Source of the DNA: an uncultured Prevotellaceae bacterium
GTDB taxonomy: Bacteria; Bacteroidota; Bacteroidia; Bacteroidales; Bacteroidaceae
NCBI GenBank assembly: GCA_949299545.1
Contig: CASGAM010000029.1
Location: 1 to 64,000, forward strand
DNA: 64,000 nt
Reading direction: 5' to 3'
The notes beneath the pieces are model-generated. The model searched no databases, was not told where the DNA came from, and was given only the letters and a program-made list of their open reading frames with translations. A program made the position numbers and the translations under genes. Below are positions 7,391 through 15,571 of the stretch, in pieces (positions within the stretch are counted from its first letter, which is position 1; each line of letters begins with the position of its first letter).

Positions 7391-8772
7391 AATGTTCCCT
7401 GTTTGAGTCGTTCCGCGTAACGGTCTATGCGATGCAGTTCCTTGGGAATGTCAATGCTTTGTGGACAGTGGGATACGCATTGGTCGCAACCGATGCAATG
7501 GCTGGCCTGTCGTAACCGCGGTACGCTCCGATCATAGCCGATGAGGAATGCGCGGCGGGCTTCACGGTAATTCCCATGTTCCTGGGATGTGGGCAGGTTG
7601 CTTTCGTTGACACATTTGTTATAATGGATGAGTACGGCCGGTATGTCAATACCGTAAGGGCATGGCATGCAATATTTGCAGTCGTTGCATGGTATTGTGG
7701 GATATTGTTTCATAAGGTCGGCCGTTTGTTGCAGGAACTCCCTGTCGGCATCGGTGAGCGGTTGCAATGGCGAGTAGGTACGCAGGTTGTCCTGCAAATG
7801 CTCCATATATGTCATGCCGCTCAGGACGGTCAGTACGCCTGGGAAAGAACCGGCAAAACGGAAGGCCCACGAGGCGACACTGGCTTCGGGCGCCCTTTGT
7901 TTCAGGCGTGCGATCAGATGTTCCGGCAGTTTCGACAGACGTCCGCCGAGCAGCGGTTCCATAATGACGGCTGGTATGTGCCGCTTTTCGAGTTCTGCAT
8001 ATAAATAATCGGCGTTGACGTTCATACCCGAAGCATATTGCCAGTCTACATAGTTGAGTTGAATCTGTACAAAGTCCCAGTGTACTTTGTCGTGCATGGC
8101 AAGTACTTCATCGAAGACTTCTTTCGTGCCGTGAAACGAGAAACCGAGGTTACGGATGTGTCCAGCCTCGCGTTCGGCCATCAGGAAATCAATCATCCCG
8201 TTCTCGACGTAACGTTTGTGGAATGTTTCTATACCGCCGTTGCCGATGGAGTGCAACAGGTAGTAGTCAATATAGTCTACCTGAAGTTCGCTGAAAGAGC
8301 GTCGGTACATGGCGATGGAATTTTCGCGGGTGTAATTCGAGAAGTTCGAGAGTTTCGTGGCGATGAAGAATTTGTCACGTGGGTGGCGCTTGAGGGCGTT
8401 GCCGGTAGACCGTTCTGACCAGCCTTGTACATAAACAGGCGATGTGTCGTAGTAGTTAACGCCGTGTGCCATGGCATAGTCGATGAGTTCATTGACGGCT
8501 TCCTGGTCGATGACATTACCGCCTTTCTCATGTGCGGGGAGAGTGGGCCAGCGCATGCAACCATATCCGAGAAGGGACACTTTTTCTTTTGTCTTTGGAT
8601 TTTCGCGCATGGTCATTTTGTCTGTCGGAATTTCGCCCTGTGCCTGTAAATCGCCGCCTGCAACGCTTTTGGGCTTGCATCCTGCCAGTACGGCTGTTGT
8701 GGCAGCTGTACTGATGCCCACGATTTTGAAGAACTCGCGGCGTGAGATGTCTTTATGGTGATTTTCGTTCAT
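7387..8772 (-). CDS. Tat-exported aldo/keto reductase with two 4Fe-4S clusters
   Basis: A 461-residue protein. Residues 10-15 (SRREFF) are a twin-arginine motif before a hydrophobic segment, and VLAGC gives a lipobox with Cys32, so the product is probably a Tat-exported lipoprotein. Residues 60-340 are an aldo/keto reductase barrel with the tetrad D109, Y114, K140 and H174. The C-terminus has two ferredoxin motifs (CNDCKYCMPCPYG and CIGCDQCVSHCPQ). Electrons may pass from the clusters to the barrel; the substrate is unknown. It follows the membrane Fe-S protein gene by 52 bases. Confidence 0.9.
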   Translation of the reverse strand: MNENHHKDISRREFFKIVGISTAATTAVLAGCKPKSVAGGDLQAQGEIPTDKMTMRENPKTKEKVSLLGYGCMRWPTLPAHEKGGNVIDQEAVNELIDYAMAHGVNYYDTSPVYVQGWSERSTGNALKRHPRDKFFIATKLSNFSNYTRENSIAMYRRSFSELQVDYIDYYLLHSIGNGGIETFHKRYVENGMIDFLMAEREAGHIRNLGFSFHGTKEVFDEVLAMHDKVHWDFVQIQLNYVDWQYASGMNVNADYLYAELEKRHIPAVIMEPLLGGRLSKLPEHLIARLKQRAPEASVASWAFRFAGSFPGVLTVLSGMTYMEHLQDNLRTYSPLQPLTDADREFLQQTADLMKQYPTIPCNDCKYCMPCPYGIDIPAVLIHYNKCVNESNLPTSQEHGNYREARRAFLIGYDRSVPRLRQASHCIGCDQCVSHCPQSIDIPKELHRIDRYAERLKQGTL

Positions 8773-8824
8773 ATCTTAATTTGGTGTAAGGTTTGATAAG
8801 ATGGGTTTCAGACTCTTCGTTTAC

Positions 8825-10315
8825 TCAGATAATGCGGTGACGTTCATGTCCTTCCACATAGATGGCACTGAATGGGCGCGACGGGCACAAGTTTTCACAC
8901 GCGCCGCAACCGATGCAGCGTTCCGTGTCGACGGCCGGTATCTTTAGCGATTGTGGATTGGCGGCATCAGAAGGTATCATGGTGATGGCGCCGGTAGGGC
9001 AGTGGCGTGCGCAGTTGCCGCATTCTACGTTGTCGGTGAGTGGTACGCAGTTGGCTTTCACCCATACGGCATGTCCTATCTGTATGGACGATTTCTCTGC
9101 GCGGTCTACCAGCCGTATGGCCCCCGTCGGACAGACTTCCGAGCATTTTGTACATTCAGGTCGGCAGTACCCTCGTTCATAACTCATTTCAGGCTGCATC
9201 AGTTTCAGCAGGTCTGTAGAAGGACGCAAGACGCCATTCGGGCACACCGATACGCACAACTGGCAGGCTGTGCAGCGTTGGGCAAAGTGGCGCGCACTTT
9301 CGCTGCCCGGCGGCAGGATGGCTGTTTGTCTGTTAGGGATTTTTTTGTCTTCAATGGTGGCTAATCCGCCGTCCACTTTCATTTCTTGCGCTTTTATTGC
9401 CGTGGTTGCCGTTATCAGAGCTGTGGCGGTCAGGAAACTGCGGCGTGACTGGTCTGGCTCTTGTTGGCCGGTCGGAGCGGAAACAGAGCTTTTTGCCGGA
9501 TGCCGATAGCTGATGGCGTGATGTTTGCAGGTCTCCATACAGTCCATGCAGGTAACACAGCGGCTGTAATCTATTGTTTGGTTTTTTATATCGATACAGG
9601 CGGCCTTGCATTGACGCGAGCAAAGTCCGCACTGGTTACATTTCGTATGGTCGATGACCGGTTTCAACCACGACCAGCGGGCAATAAAACTGAGTATAGT
9701 TCCCACGGGGCATATCGTGTTGCAATATGTACGCCCGCCACGCAGCGCCAGCACGCTGATGATGATGAAACTGAACAAGGCAATGAGGAATGTCGGCAAA
9801 CTTTTCAGCCAAACGTCCGTTTCATAGAAAGTATAGCTTTCAGCCCGTTCTGCAAAACCGGCGAGCAAGTTATTTCCCCATCCGTAAAGCGGTGCCAGCA
9901 GGTTTTGTGCCATTCGGCCGTAGGCGCTATATGGTGCCAGCAAAGCCGTCAGCGAGCCTATACCTGCAACCGTGGCGATGAGAAAGACTGCCAAAACGCC
10001 ATAGCGTAACCAACGTTTTTCCGGAGAATAGTTGAAGCGGTAACGCCGTTTCTTCGGATGTCCGCCGAACCAGGAAACAATGTCTTGCATGACGCCTAAC
10101 GGACAAATGACGGAACAATAGACGCGCCCGAAGATAAATGTTATTGCTATGAGGAACAGTATGATTCCAATATTAAGAGCCAGAATGGCAGGCAGGAACT
10201 GTATTTTAGCCATCCATCCGAACCATGCGTGTATTGTTCCTGTGAAATCAAGAAAAAGCAATGTGATGAGCGTGAAGAACACAAGGGCCAATGTTATTCT
10301 GATTCTTCTAAGCAT
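8825..10315 (-). CDS. NapH/NapG-like membrane ferredoxin with an internal twin-arginine motif
   Basis: A 496-residue fusion. Residues 1-210 have four to five transmembrane helices and the NapH-type motifs CSVICPLG (67-74) and CNTICPVG (198-205). Two 4Fe-4S motifs follow (226-240 and 253-263). At 290-295 comes SRRSFL plus a hydrophobic stretch, an internal twin-arginine signal, then four more cluster motifs (348-358, 388-395, 432-439, 467-477). It looks like NapH joined to a NapG/NrfC-type Tat substrate. A role in passing quinol electrons to periplasmic partners is inferred. First gene of the Tat operon. Confidence 0.88.
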   Translation of the reverse strand: MLRRIRITLALVFFTLITLLFLDFTGTIHAWFGWMAKIQFLPAILALNIGIILFLIAITFIFGRVYCSVICPLGVMQDIVSWFGGHPKKRRYRFNYSPEKRWLRYGVLAVFLIATVAGIGSLTALLAPYSAYGRMAQNLLAPLYGWGNNLLAGFAERAESYTFYETDVWLKSLPTFLIALFSFIIISVLALRGGRTYCNTICPVGTILSFIARWSWLKPVIDHTKCNQCGLCSRQCKAACIDIKNQTIDYSRCVTCMDCMETCKHHAISYRHPAKSSVSAPTGQQEPDQSRRSFLTATALITATTAIKAQEMKVDGGLATIEDKKIPNRQTAILPPGSESARHFAQRCTACQLCVSVCPNGVLRPSTDLLKLMQPEMSYERGYCRPECTKCSEVCPTGAIRLVDRAEKSSIQIGHAVWVKANCVPLTDNVECGNCARHCPTGAITMIPSDAANPQSLKIPAVDTERCIGCGACENLCPSRPFSAIYVEGHERHRII

Positions 10316-10416
10316 ATTGTTTTGTGGTAGTAGTGTGGTTGTTTGTTATATAACGTTTGTAAACGCATTTTACTATTGAAAGCCTTCAAGGCACAATTAG
10401 TGGCTTAAAGGCTTTT

Positions 10417-10447
10417 CAAAGATAAGTATTTTGCTGTAAAATACAAA
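10417..10447 (-). promoter_or_regulatory. Promoter of the Tat/Fe-S operon
   Basis: Read on the minus strand, TTTG (10447-10444), a 19-base spacer and TATCTTTG (10424-10417) give a full consensus promoter. Transcription should start near 10410, about 95 bases before the first gene. A small inverted repeat (AAAGCCTT 10379-10386 with AAGGCTTT 10408-10415) covers the predicted start and could be an operator or a terminator for the upstream hydrolase gene. Confidence 0.7.
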
Positions 10448-10453
10448 ATGATT

Positions 10454-11467
10454 TTATTGGAAGTTCTTGTGCATAAAATCTTCTATTTTGTTGTATGGGA
10501 TGACGCCGGCTTTATTGTCGTAGAGGTCGACGTGGCTTGCACCTGGTATAATGAGTAATTCTTTGTTGTTACCTTTCAGTTTTTTGAACGCATCTTCAGA
10601 AAAATAACGTGAGTGGGCTTTTTCGCCGTGTATGACGAGTACGGCGCTGCGAATCTCGTCACTGTAGGTCAGTAATGGTGTGTTGAGGAATGAAAGGGAA
10701 GAGGTTATGTTCCAGCCATTGTTTGAATTGAGCGAGCGGGAATGGTAGCCACGCGGTGTTTTGTAGTAATCATAATAGTCCTTAACGAATTGTGGTGCGT
10801 CGGCCGGTAACGGGTCTATGACTCCTCCTGCTGTTGCGTAATGGCCGGTACGTGCGTCGTCAGTACGCTGTTCATTTAGTTTTTTACGCAGTTCATAGCG
10901 TGCGTTCGCATCCATAGCGTCAAAATATCCGTTGGCTGTAACGCGACTCATGTCATACATTGTGACGGTTACAGTTGCTTTGATGCGTGTATCTATAGCG
11001 GCAGCGTTAAGGGCCATACCGCCCCATCCACAGATTCCGATGATACCGATACGTTCGGGATCAACGTCGGGATGAATTGACAGGTAGTCGACGGCTGCAC
11101 AGAAATCTTCGGTATTAATGTCAGGCGAAGCCACATATCGCGGTTCCCCGCCGCTTTCACCAGTGTACGAAGGGTCAAATGCAATGGTGAGAAAACCACG
11201 TTCGGCCATGGTCTGGGCATACAGTCCGGAAGACTGTTCCTTGACAGCTCCGAATGGGCCGCAAACGGCTATGGCCGGTAACGGTTTCGTAGCGTCCTTG
11301 GGGCAATATAAGTCGGCTGCCAGCATAATGCCGAAACGATTTTTGAAATATACACGCTGGGTTGTCACTTTTTCACTGGCAGCAAAGGTTTTTTGTAAAT
11401 CTTGTGCTTGAATGTTTGTCATGATAATGAAGATATAAGTTAAGAATATGAAGATCTGTTTTTTCAT
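10454..11467 (-). CDS. Secreted alpha/beta hydrolase (dienelactone hydrolase-like)
   Basis: A 337-residue protein with a signal peptide (about residues 1-21, ending IQAQ). The hydrolase core contains AVCGPFGAVKEQSSGLYAQT, the nucleophile elbow GICGWGG (with Cys where serine is common, as in dienelactone hydrolases) and a late histidine in IPGASHVDLYD, with an aspartate region before it. It probably cleaves an ester or related bond in the periplasm; the substrate is unknown. It lies 36 bases after the acetyltransferase gene, likely in one transcript. Confidence 0.85.
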   Translation of the reverse strand: MKKQIFIFLTYIFIIMTNIQAQDLQKTFAASEKVTTQRVYFKNRFGIMLAADLYCPKDATKPLPAIAVCGPFGAVKEQSSGLYAQTMAERGFLTIAFDPSYTGESGGEPRYVASPDINTEDFCAAVDYLSIHPDVDPERIGIIGICGWGGMALNAAAIDTRIKATVTVTMYDMSRVTANGYFDAMDANARYELRKKLNEQRTDDARTGHYATAGGVIDPLPADAPQFVKDYYDYYKTPRGYHSRSLNSNNGWNITSSLSFLNTPLLTYSDEIRSAVLVIHGEKAHSRYFSEDAFKKLKGNNKELLIIPGASHVDLYDNKAGVIPYNKIEDFMHKNFQ

Positions 11468-11503
11468 GCTGTCCTATAATTTGTTTTTCTGTTTATTACG
11501 GAT

Positions 11504-12070
11504 TTATTTAGACAGAGAGCGTATGAGCCGCGCAGGTACGCCTCCTACGACGGTGTCTGGGAGTACATCATGTGTCACTACTGCTCCGGCTGCGACAACA
11601 GCATTGTCTCCTATTGTAACTCCTTGCAAGATTGTACTGTTTGACCCTATCCACACATTTCGCCCCAACCGGATGGGTGCGGGATAAGTCGTCTGACGGT
11701 CTTCTGCTTTCAGACCATGATTAAGGGTCGCAAATACGACATTGTGTCCTATCTGGCAACCGTCGCCTATGGTGACGCCGCCGTGATCCTGAAAATGGCA
11801 ACAGGCATTGATGAAGACATTCTCGCCCACATGGATGTTTCTGCCGAAGTCTGAATAAAAAGGTGGAAAAACACGAAGGGATGAAGGCACGCGATAACCG
11901 AACAATTCGGATAGTAGTGTCCGCACTTCTTCAGGGGTATGATAGGCGTTGTTCAGGCGAAATGTGATTTGACGGGCACTTTCGCTCATGTCGTTCATAA
12001 AACGGTGTATTTCTTCCGAATTAAGTGCTTGTCCCGTTTTTACATATTCTATAAATTCGTTGAGTTTCAT
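11504..12070 (-). CDS. Hexapeptide-repeat O-acetyltransferase (maltose/galactoside type)
   Basis: A 188-residue cytosolic enzyme from the ATG at 12070; the open frame extends further up but only this start gives the family N-terminus. An N-terminal helical region is followed by the left-handed beta-helix: NIHVGENVFINACCHFQDHG, then GCQIGHNVVFATLNHG and WIGSNSTILQGVTIGDNAVV. The NHG histidine is the usual catalytic base. It transfers acetyl from acetyl-CoA to a sugar hydroxyl. A -7 element (minus TATCTTTG, 12112-12119) lies about 40 bases upstream. Confidence 0.9.
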   Translation of the reverse strand: MKLNEFIEYVKTGQALNSEEIHRFMNDMSESARQITFRLNNAYHTPEEVRTLLSELFGYRVPSSLRVFPPFYSDFGRNIHVGENVFINACCHFQDHGGVTIGDGCQIGHNVVFATLNHGLKAEDRQTTYPAPIRLGRNVWIGSNSTILQGVTIGDNAVVAAGAVVTHDVLPDTVVGGVPARLIRSLSK

Positions 12071-12177
12071 GTCTGTTTTGCTTTTATATAGTATTGTTCC
12101 TTTTGGTTTTACAAAGATAACGTATTGGTTGTGTTGTCGCTGTGGACGGATTACAGATATTTGTACCTGAATTACAG

Positions 12178-12207
12178 ATTTGCCATTGCATGATTGCAAT
12201 GGCAAAT
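12178..12207. terminator. Perfect 13-bp hairpin between MFS and acetyltransferase genes
   Basis: ATTTGCCATTGCA (12178-12190) pairs fully with 12195-12207 around a TGAT loop, 28 bases past the MFS stop. No T run follows on either strand, so it may act as a terminator of weaker kind, an mRNA 3' end protector or a repressor site. Confidence 0.5.
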
Positions 12208-12235
12208 AGGACTTATGTGATAACCGCTAAATGTC

Positions 12236-13384
12236 TTATAAGGCGAATCTATCTTGATGGTGCCGGTAAAAACGCAAAAACAGCAGGAAGCCGACTAATG
12301 CGAATGGGACACCTGCCAGTGCTGTCGCTTCGTAACTATGTGTGACGGCAATGCCTCCCACGTAGGCCCCTACGGCGTTGCCAAGATTAAAAGCGATTTG
12401 TACGCATGCGCCGCCCAACATTTCGCCTCCGGGTGCCACTCGGATGATGAGTAACTGTTCGGGGCTGGAGACTGCAAAAAGTCCGGCTGTGCATAGGGTC
12501 ATAAGTGCTGCCGAGAGCCATGGGTTCTCGGCAGTAAAATAGATGGCGAGCAGGATAAGGCAAAGGCATCCTTGTACGATTGTTCCCACCCGTCCCGGTG
12601 TGTAGCGGTCGGACAGACGGCCACTGGCAAGATTGCCTGCCACCATCCCAAATCCGGCAAGCATCATCAACGCCGTGAGACTGGCTTCTTGGAATCCTGA
12701 AACATTGACAAGCAATGGACTGACATAGCTGTACCAGCAAAACACGCCTCCGTTACCCAATGCCGTGGCGCCGAGTATGAGCCAAGGAGCGGGCTTGCGC
12801 AGAAAACGGAATTGGCCTTTGAACCCCGTGTCTTTTAAACCGCTTACGGCAGGTACCCACCTCCAAATGTAGTACAGGACGATGATGCCCCATACAGCTA
12901 CAAGCAGGAATGTGGTACGCCACGAGATGGTGTGGCTTAACGAGGTTCCGAGCGGAACACCAAACAGGTTTGCGATTGTCATGCCGGCAATCATGATAGA
13001 GACGGCTTCGGAACTTTTCCCTTTTGCTGCTAATTTGGATGCTACGATGGAAGCTACTCCGAAATAGGCACCATGGGGTAGCCCAGAGATGAAACGCCCG
13101 GCAAGCAGAACCCAATAATTGGGGGCTGCTGCTGCACAAAGGTTTCCTGCGATGATGAGTGATACTAATATGAGCAAGATGCGCTTGAGTGCCATCTTGC
13201 GTGCTAAGATGAGTACCGGCGCACCAAAACATACGCCTAAAGCATAAGCAGAAATAAGGTGGCCGGCTACCGTGATGGAGATTCCTAAATCAGCCGCAAC
13301 AGTGGGCAATATGCCCATCATTGAAAATTCAGCTATACCCAACGCTAATGTCCCGAATGCCAGCGCTATCAGACTCTTTTTCAT
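12236..13384 (-). CDS. MFS drug/sugar exporter of the AraJ type
   Basis: A 382-residue inner-membrane transporter with twelve predicted transmembrane helices. It begins KSLIALAFGTLALGIAEFSM, typical of the DHA1 AraJ/YdhP group (the GxAEF motif), and has GRFISGLPHGAYFGVAS and the loop SDRYTPGR. Members export sugars or drugs by proton antiport. Length is close to the family norm. A -7 element (minus TATTTTTG, 13440-13447) sits upstream, in a region divergent from the M6 protease gene. Confidence 0.9.
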   Translation of the reverse strand: MKKSLIALAFGTLALGIAEFSMMGILPTVAADLGISITVAGHLISAYALGVCFGAPVLILARKMALKRILLILVSLIIAGNLCAAAAPNYWVLLAGRFISGLPHGAYFGVASIVASKLAAKGKSSEAVSIMIAGMTIANLFGVPLGTSLSHTISWRTTFLLVAVWGIIVLYYIWRWVPAVSGLKDTGFKGQFRFLRKPAPWLILGATALGNGGVFCWYSYVSPLLVNVSGFQEASLTALMMLAGFGMVAGNLASGRLSDRYTPGRVGTIVQGCLCLILLAIYFTAENPWLSAALMTLCTAGLFAVSSPEQLLIIRVAPGGEMLGGACVQIAFNLGNAVGAYVGGIAVTHSYEATALAGVPFALVGFLLFLRFYRHHQDRFAL

Positions 13385-13550
13385 ATACCTATAAAAACTA
13401 TATCCTGTGAACTATACCTTGACATGACTTTTGCCGGTGCAAAAATACAAATAAAAAGTGACAAACGGAAAAGTGCGATATGGTTATTGGCAAGTATATG
13501 TATAGATTGCAAATTCTTATCTTATTGTTCTTTTATAAGAATAAAATAAT

Positions 13551-13558
13551 TAATTTTG
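13551..13558 (+). promoter_or_regulatory. Promoter -7 element of the M6 protease gene
   Basis: TAATTTTG fits TAnnTTTG, 20 bases before the ATG at 13579. A TTG at 13525-13527 is a possible -33, with a somewhat long 23-base spacer. Confidence 0.4.
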
Positions 13559-13578
13559 CCGGTGCAAGAAATTAACCT

Positions 13579-15534
13579 ATGAGATATTTTTATACAGTAG
13601 TTTTCTTATTCTGTTTGGTCATGCCTTCATGGACGGTACCTGCGCGCCAACGGATGTTGACGGTGCGGATGATTGATGGAGAGATGATGAGGGTACGGTT
13701 TTGTGGTGATGAACATCGCAGTTTTTATTTGAGTGAGGACGGATTTGTTGTCGAATTGGCGGACGACAGTGACAGTTTGTATGTCAAAACGGAATATCGG
13801 CCTTCAGATTTGCTGGCTAACGTACGGCTGAGCGGTATCGGTTCCGTTGAGACTGCACCCATCAAACCTTTGGGGAGTCCGAAGATACCGGTTATTCTTG
13901 TGAATTTCAATGACCTTCACATGTCTGTAGCTGAAACAGATGAAGCTTGTAACGCTTTTTATGATTTGTTCTGCAATGGGACAAGGGATGGTCAGCTTTA
14001 TACAGGTGCGGGTAGTGCCGGTGCCGTACGCGATTATTTTGCCCAACAAAGTGACAGTGTTTTTTTACCCGAGTTTGAAGTGTTCGGGCCGGTAACACTC
14101 TGCAAACCCATGGCATATTACGGGCAAAATTCGGGTAACAGGAAAGATGTCAACTTTAGTGAGTTTTGTGAGGAAGCATTACAGTTGGCTATGGAGGGAA
14201 CAGCTGTAGACTGGAGTCGTTTTGATAACGATGGTGATGGTACAGTGGATTTGGCTTTTTTCATATATGCCGGAACGGGAGAGAATGTGAGCGGAGCTGA
14301 TCCCAATACCATTTGGCCTAAGGAAATGCTCAGTCCAATGGTTATCAACGGCATAGAGGTCGCCGTGATGGGCTGTTGTAATGAACTAATCATCGAAAGC
14401 GGTGAAAAAGTTGTGGACGGAATCGGTACGATGTGTCACGAAATAATGCATGCACTTGGCATGCCGGACATGTATGACACAAATTATGTAGGGTTAGGCA
14501 TGAGTTATTGGTCGTTGATGGATTGTGGAAATTTTTGTAAAAATGGCTATGTGCCATGCGGTTTGACGGCTTATGAGCGTGAGTTTCTGCAATGGCGGCC
14601 TATTGAGGAACTTGATGGGAGTAGTACGCTAACTCTTAGACCCTTGGAGGCTGGTGGATGTGGATATAAAATCGTTAATTCTGCCAATCCTGCCGAATAT
14701 TATATTATAGAGAATCGGCAAGCGGTTGGTTGGGATGTCGGTTTGTGTACGCTTGGCAGTGGTATGTTGGCTGTCCATGTGGATTATGATGAGAATGTAT
14801 GGTCGGCGAATAGAGTGAATGCTGTGACAGACCATCAGCGGATGTCCATCATCCCGGCCAACAATTTGTATGTCGGACAATATAATGCTCAAAGCGTGGA
14901 GGAATTGCTTAACGCGCTGAATGGCCAGCCTTATCCTGGCAATACGGGTAATACGGCACTGACCGATTATTCCATTCCTGCTGCAACTGTTTTTTCCGGC
15001 GGTTTTATGGGAAAGCCGATTACACAGATTCGTGAGACGCCGGATGGGAATATCGTTTGTAAATTTATGGCTCGCGGCGTATTGGATATACCTGATTCGA
15101 CAACTGCGACGGTTGAAAGAATTACTGCTGACGGTTTTGTCCTGAGATGGGATACCGTTGAACATGCAGAGGCTTACCGTGTAATGGTTTATGACGTTTC
15201 GGAAGAAAGAGAAAGTGTCTTGTTGGAAACCATTGACTCTGTATTTACGAATCGTTTCTCTATTGAGGGACTGCCATCTGGGATAAACAAGGTGGTTTGT
15301 AAGGTTTGTGCGGTGTCTGATGAGTATGAAGATTCTCAATGGATGAATTACGAAATAGTATTTCCAGCTGACGGTATTGAAGAACCGTTTGAGCAGGAAA
15401 CGACAATCCAGGTTTATAACCTTTCAGGTCAGTGTATAGCAGAAGGAATGAAAAATGATATCAGATATTTGTTGCAGAAAGGAATTTATATATTCCGTCA
15501 AGGCACTATGTCTGAAAAAGTTGTCATCCGGTGA
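13579..15534 (+). CDS. Secreted M6-family metalloprotease with type IX sorting domain
   Basis: A 651-residue secreted zinc protease. A signal peptide covers residues 1-22. The M6 catalytic motif HEIMHALGMPD is at 287-297, giving two zinc histidines and the catalytic glutamate. WSRFDNDGDGTVDLAFFIYA near 215 is a calcium-binding-like loop usual in this family. A fibronectin-III-like segment (about 515-600) precedes a C-terminal module VYNLSGQC... GIYIFRQG typical of type IX secretion sorting domains, which are removed during surface export. It probably degrades host or dietary proteins. It converges on susD. Confidence 0.88.
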   Translation: MRYFYTVVFLFCLVMPSWTVPARQRMLTVRMIDGEMMRVRFCGDEHRSFYLSEDGFVVELADDSDSLYVKTEYRPSDLLANVRLSGIGSVETAPIKPLGSPKIPVILVNFNDLHMSVAETDEACNAFYDLFCNGTRDGQLYTGAGSAGAVRDYFAQQSDSVFLPEFEVFGPVTLCKPMAYYGQNSGNRKDVNFSEFCEEALQLAMEGTAVDWSRFDNDGDGTVDLAFFIYAGTGENVSGADPNTIWPKEMLSPMVINGIEVAVMGCCNELIIESGEKVVDGIGTMCHEIMHALGMPDMYDTNYVGLGMSYWSLMDCGNFCKNGYVPCGLTAYEREFLQWRPIEELDGSSTLTLRPLEAGGCGYKIVNSANPAEYYIIENRQAVGWDVGLCTLGSGMLAVHVDYDENVWSANRVNAVTDHQRMSIIPANNLYVGQYNAQSVEELLNALNGQPYPGNTGNTALTDYSIPAATVFSGGFMGKPITQIRETPDGNIVCKFMARGVLDIPDSTTATVERITADGFVLRWDTVEHAEAYRVMVYDVSEERESVLLETIDSVFTNRFSIEGLPSGINKVVCKVCAVSDEYEDSQWMNYEIVFPADGIEEPFEQETTIQVYNLSGQCIAEGMKNDIRYLLQKGIYIFRQGTMSEKVVIR

Positions 15535-15571
15535 AAGTTGTACTTTTGTTCTATTTCCTTTTGTCGGTAGC

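Noticed and set aside
14629..15339. 236-codon minus-strand open frame inside the M6 protease gene
   Set aside because: Shadow of the protease frame, which has signal, catalytic motif and sorting domain.
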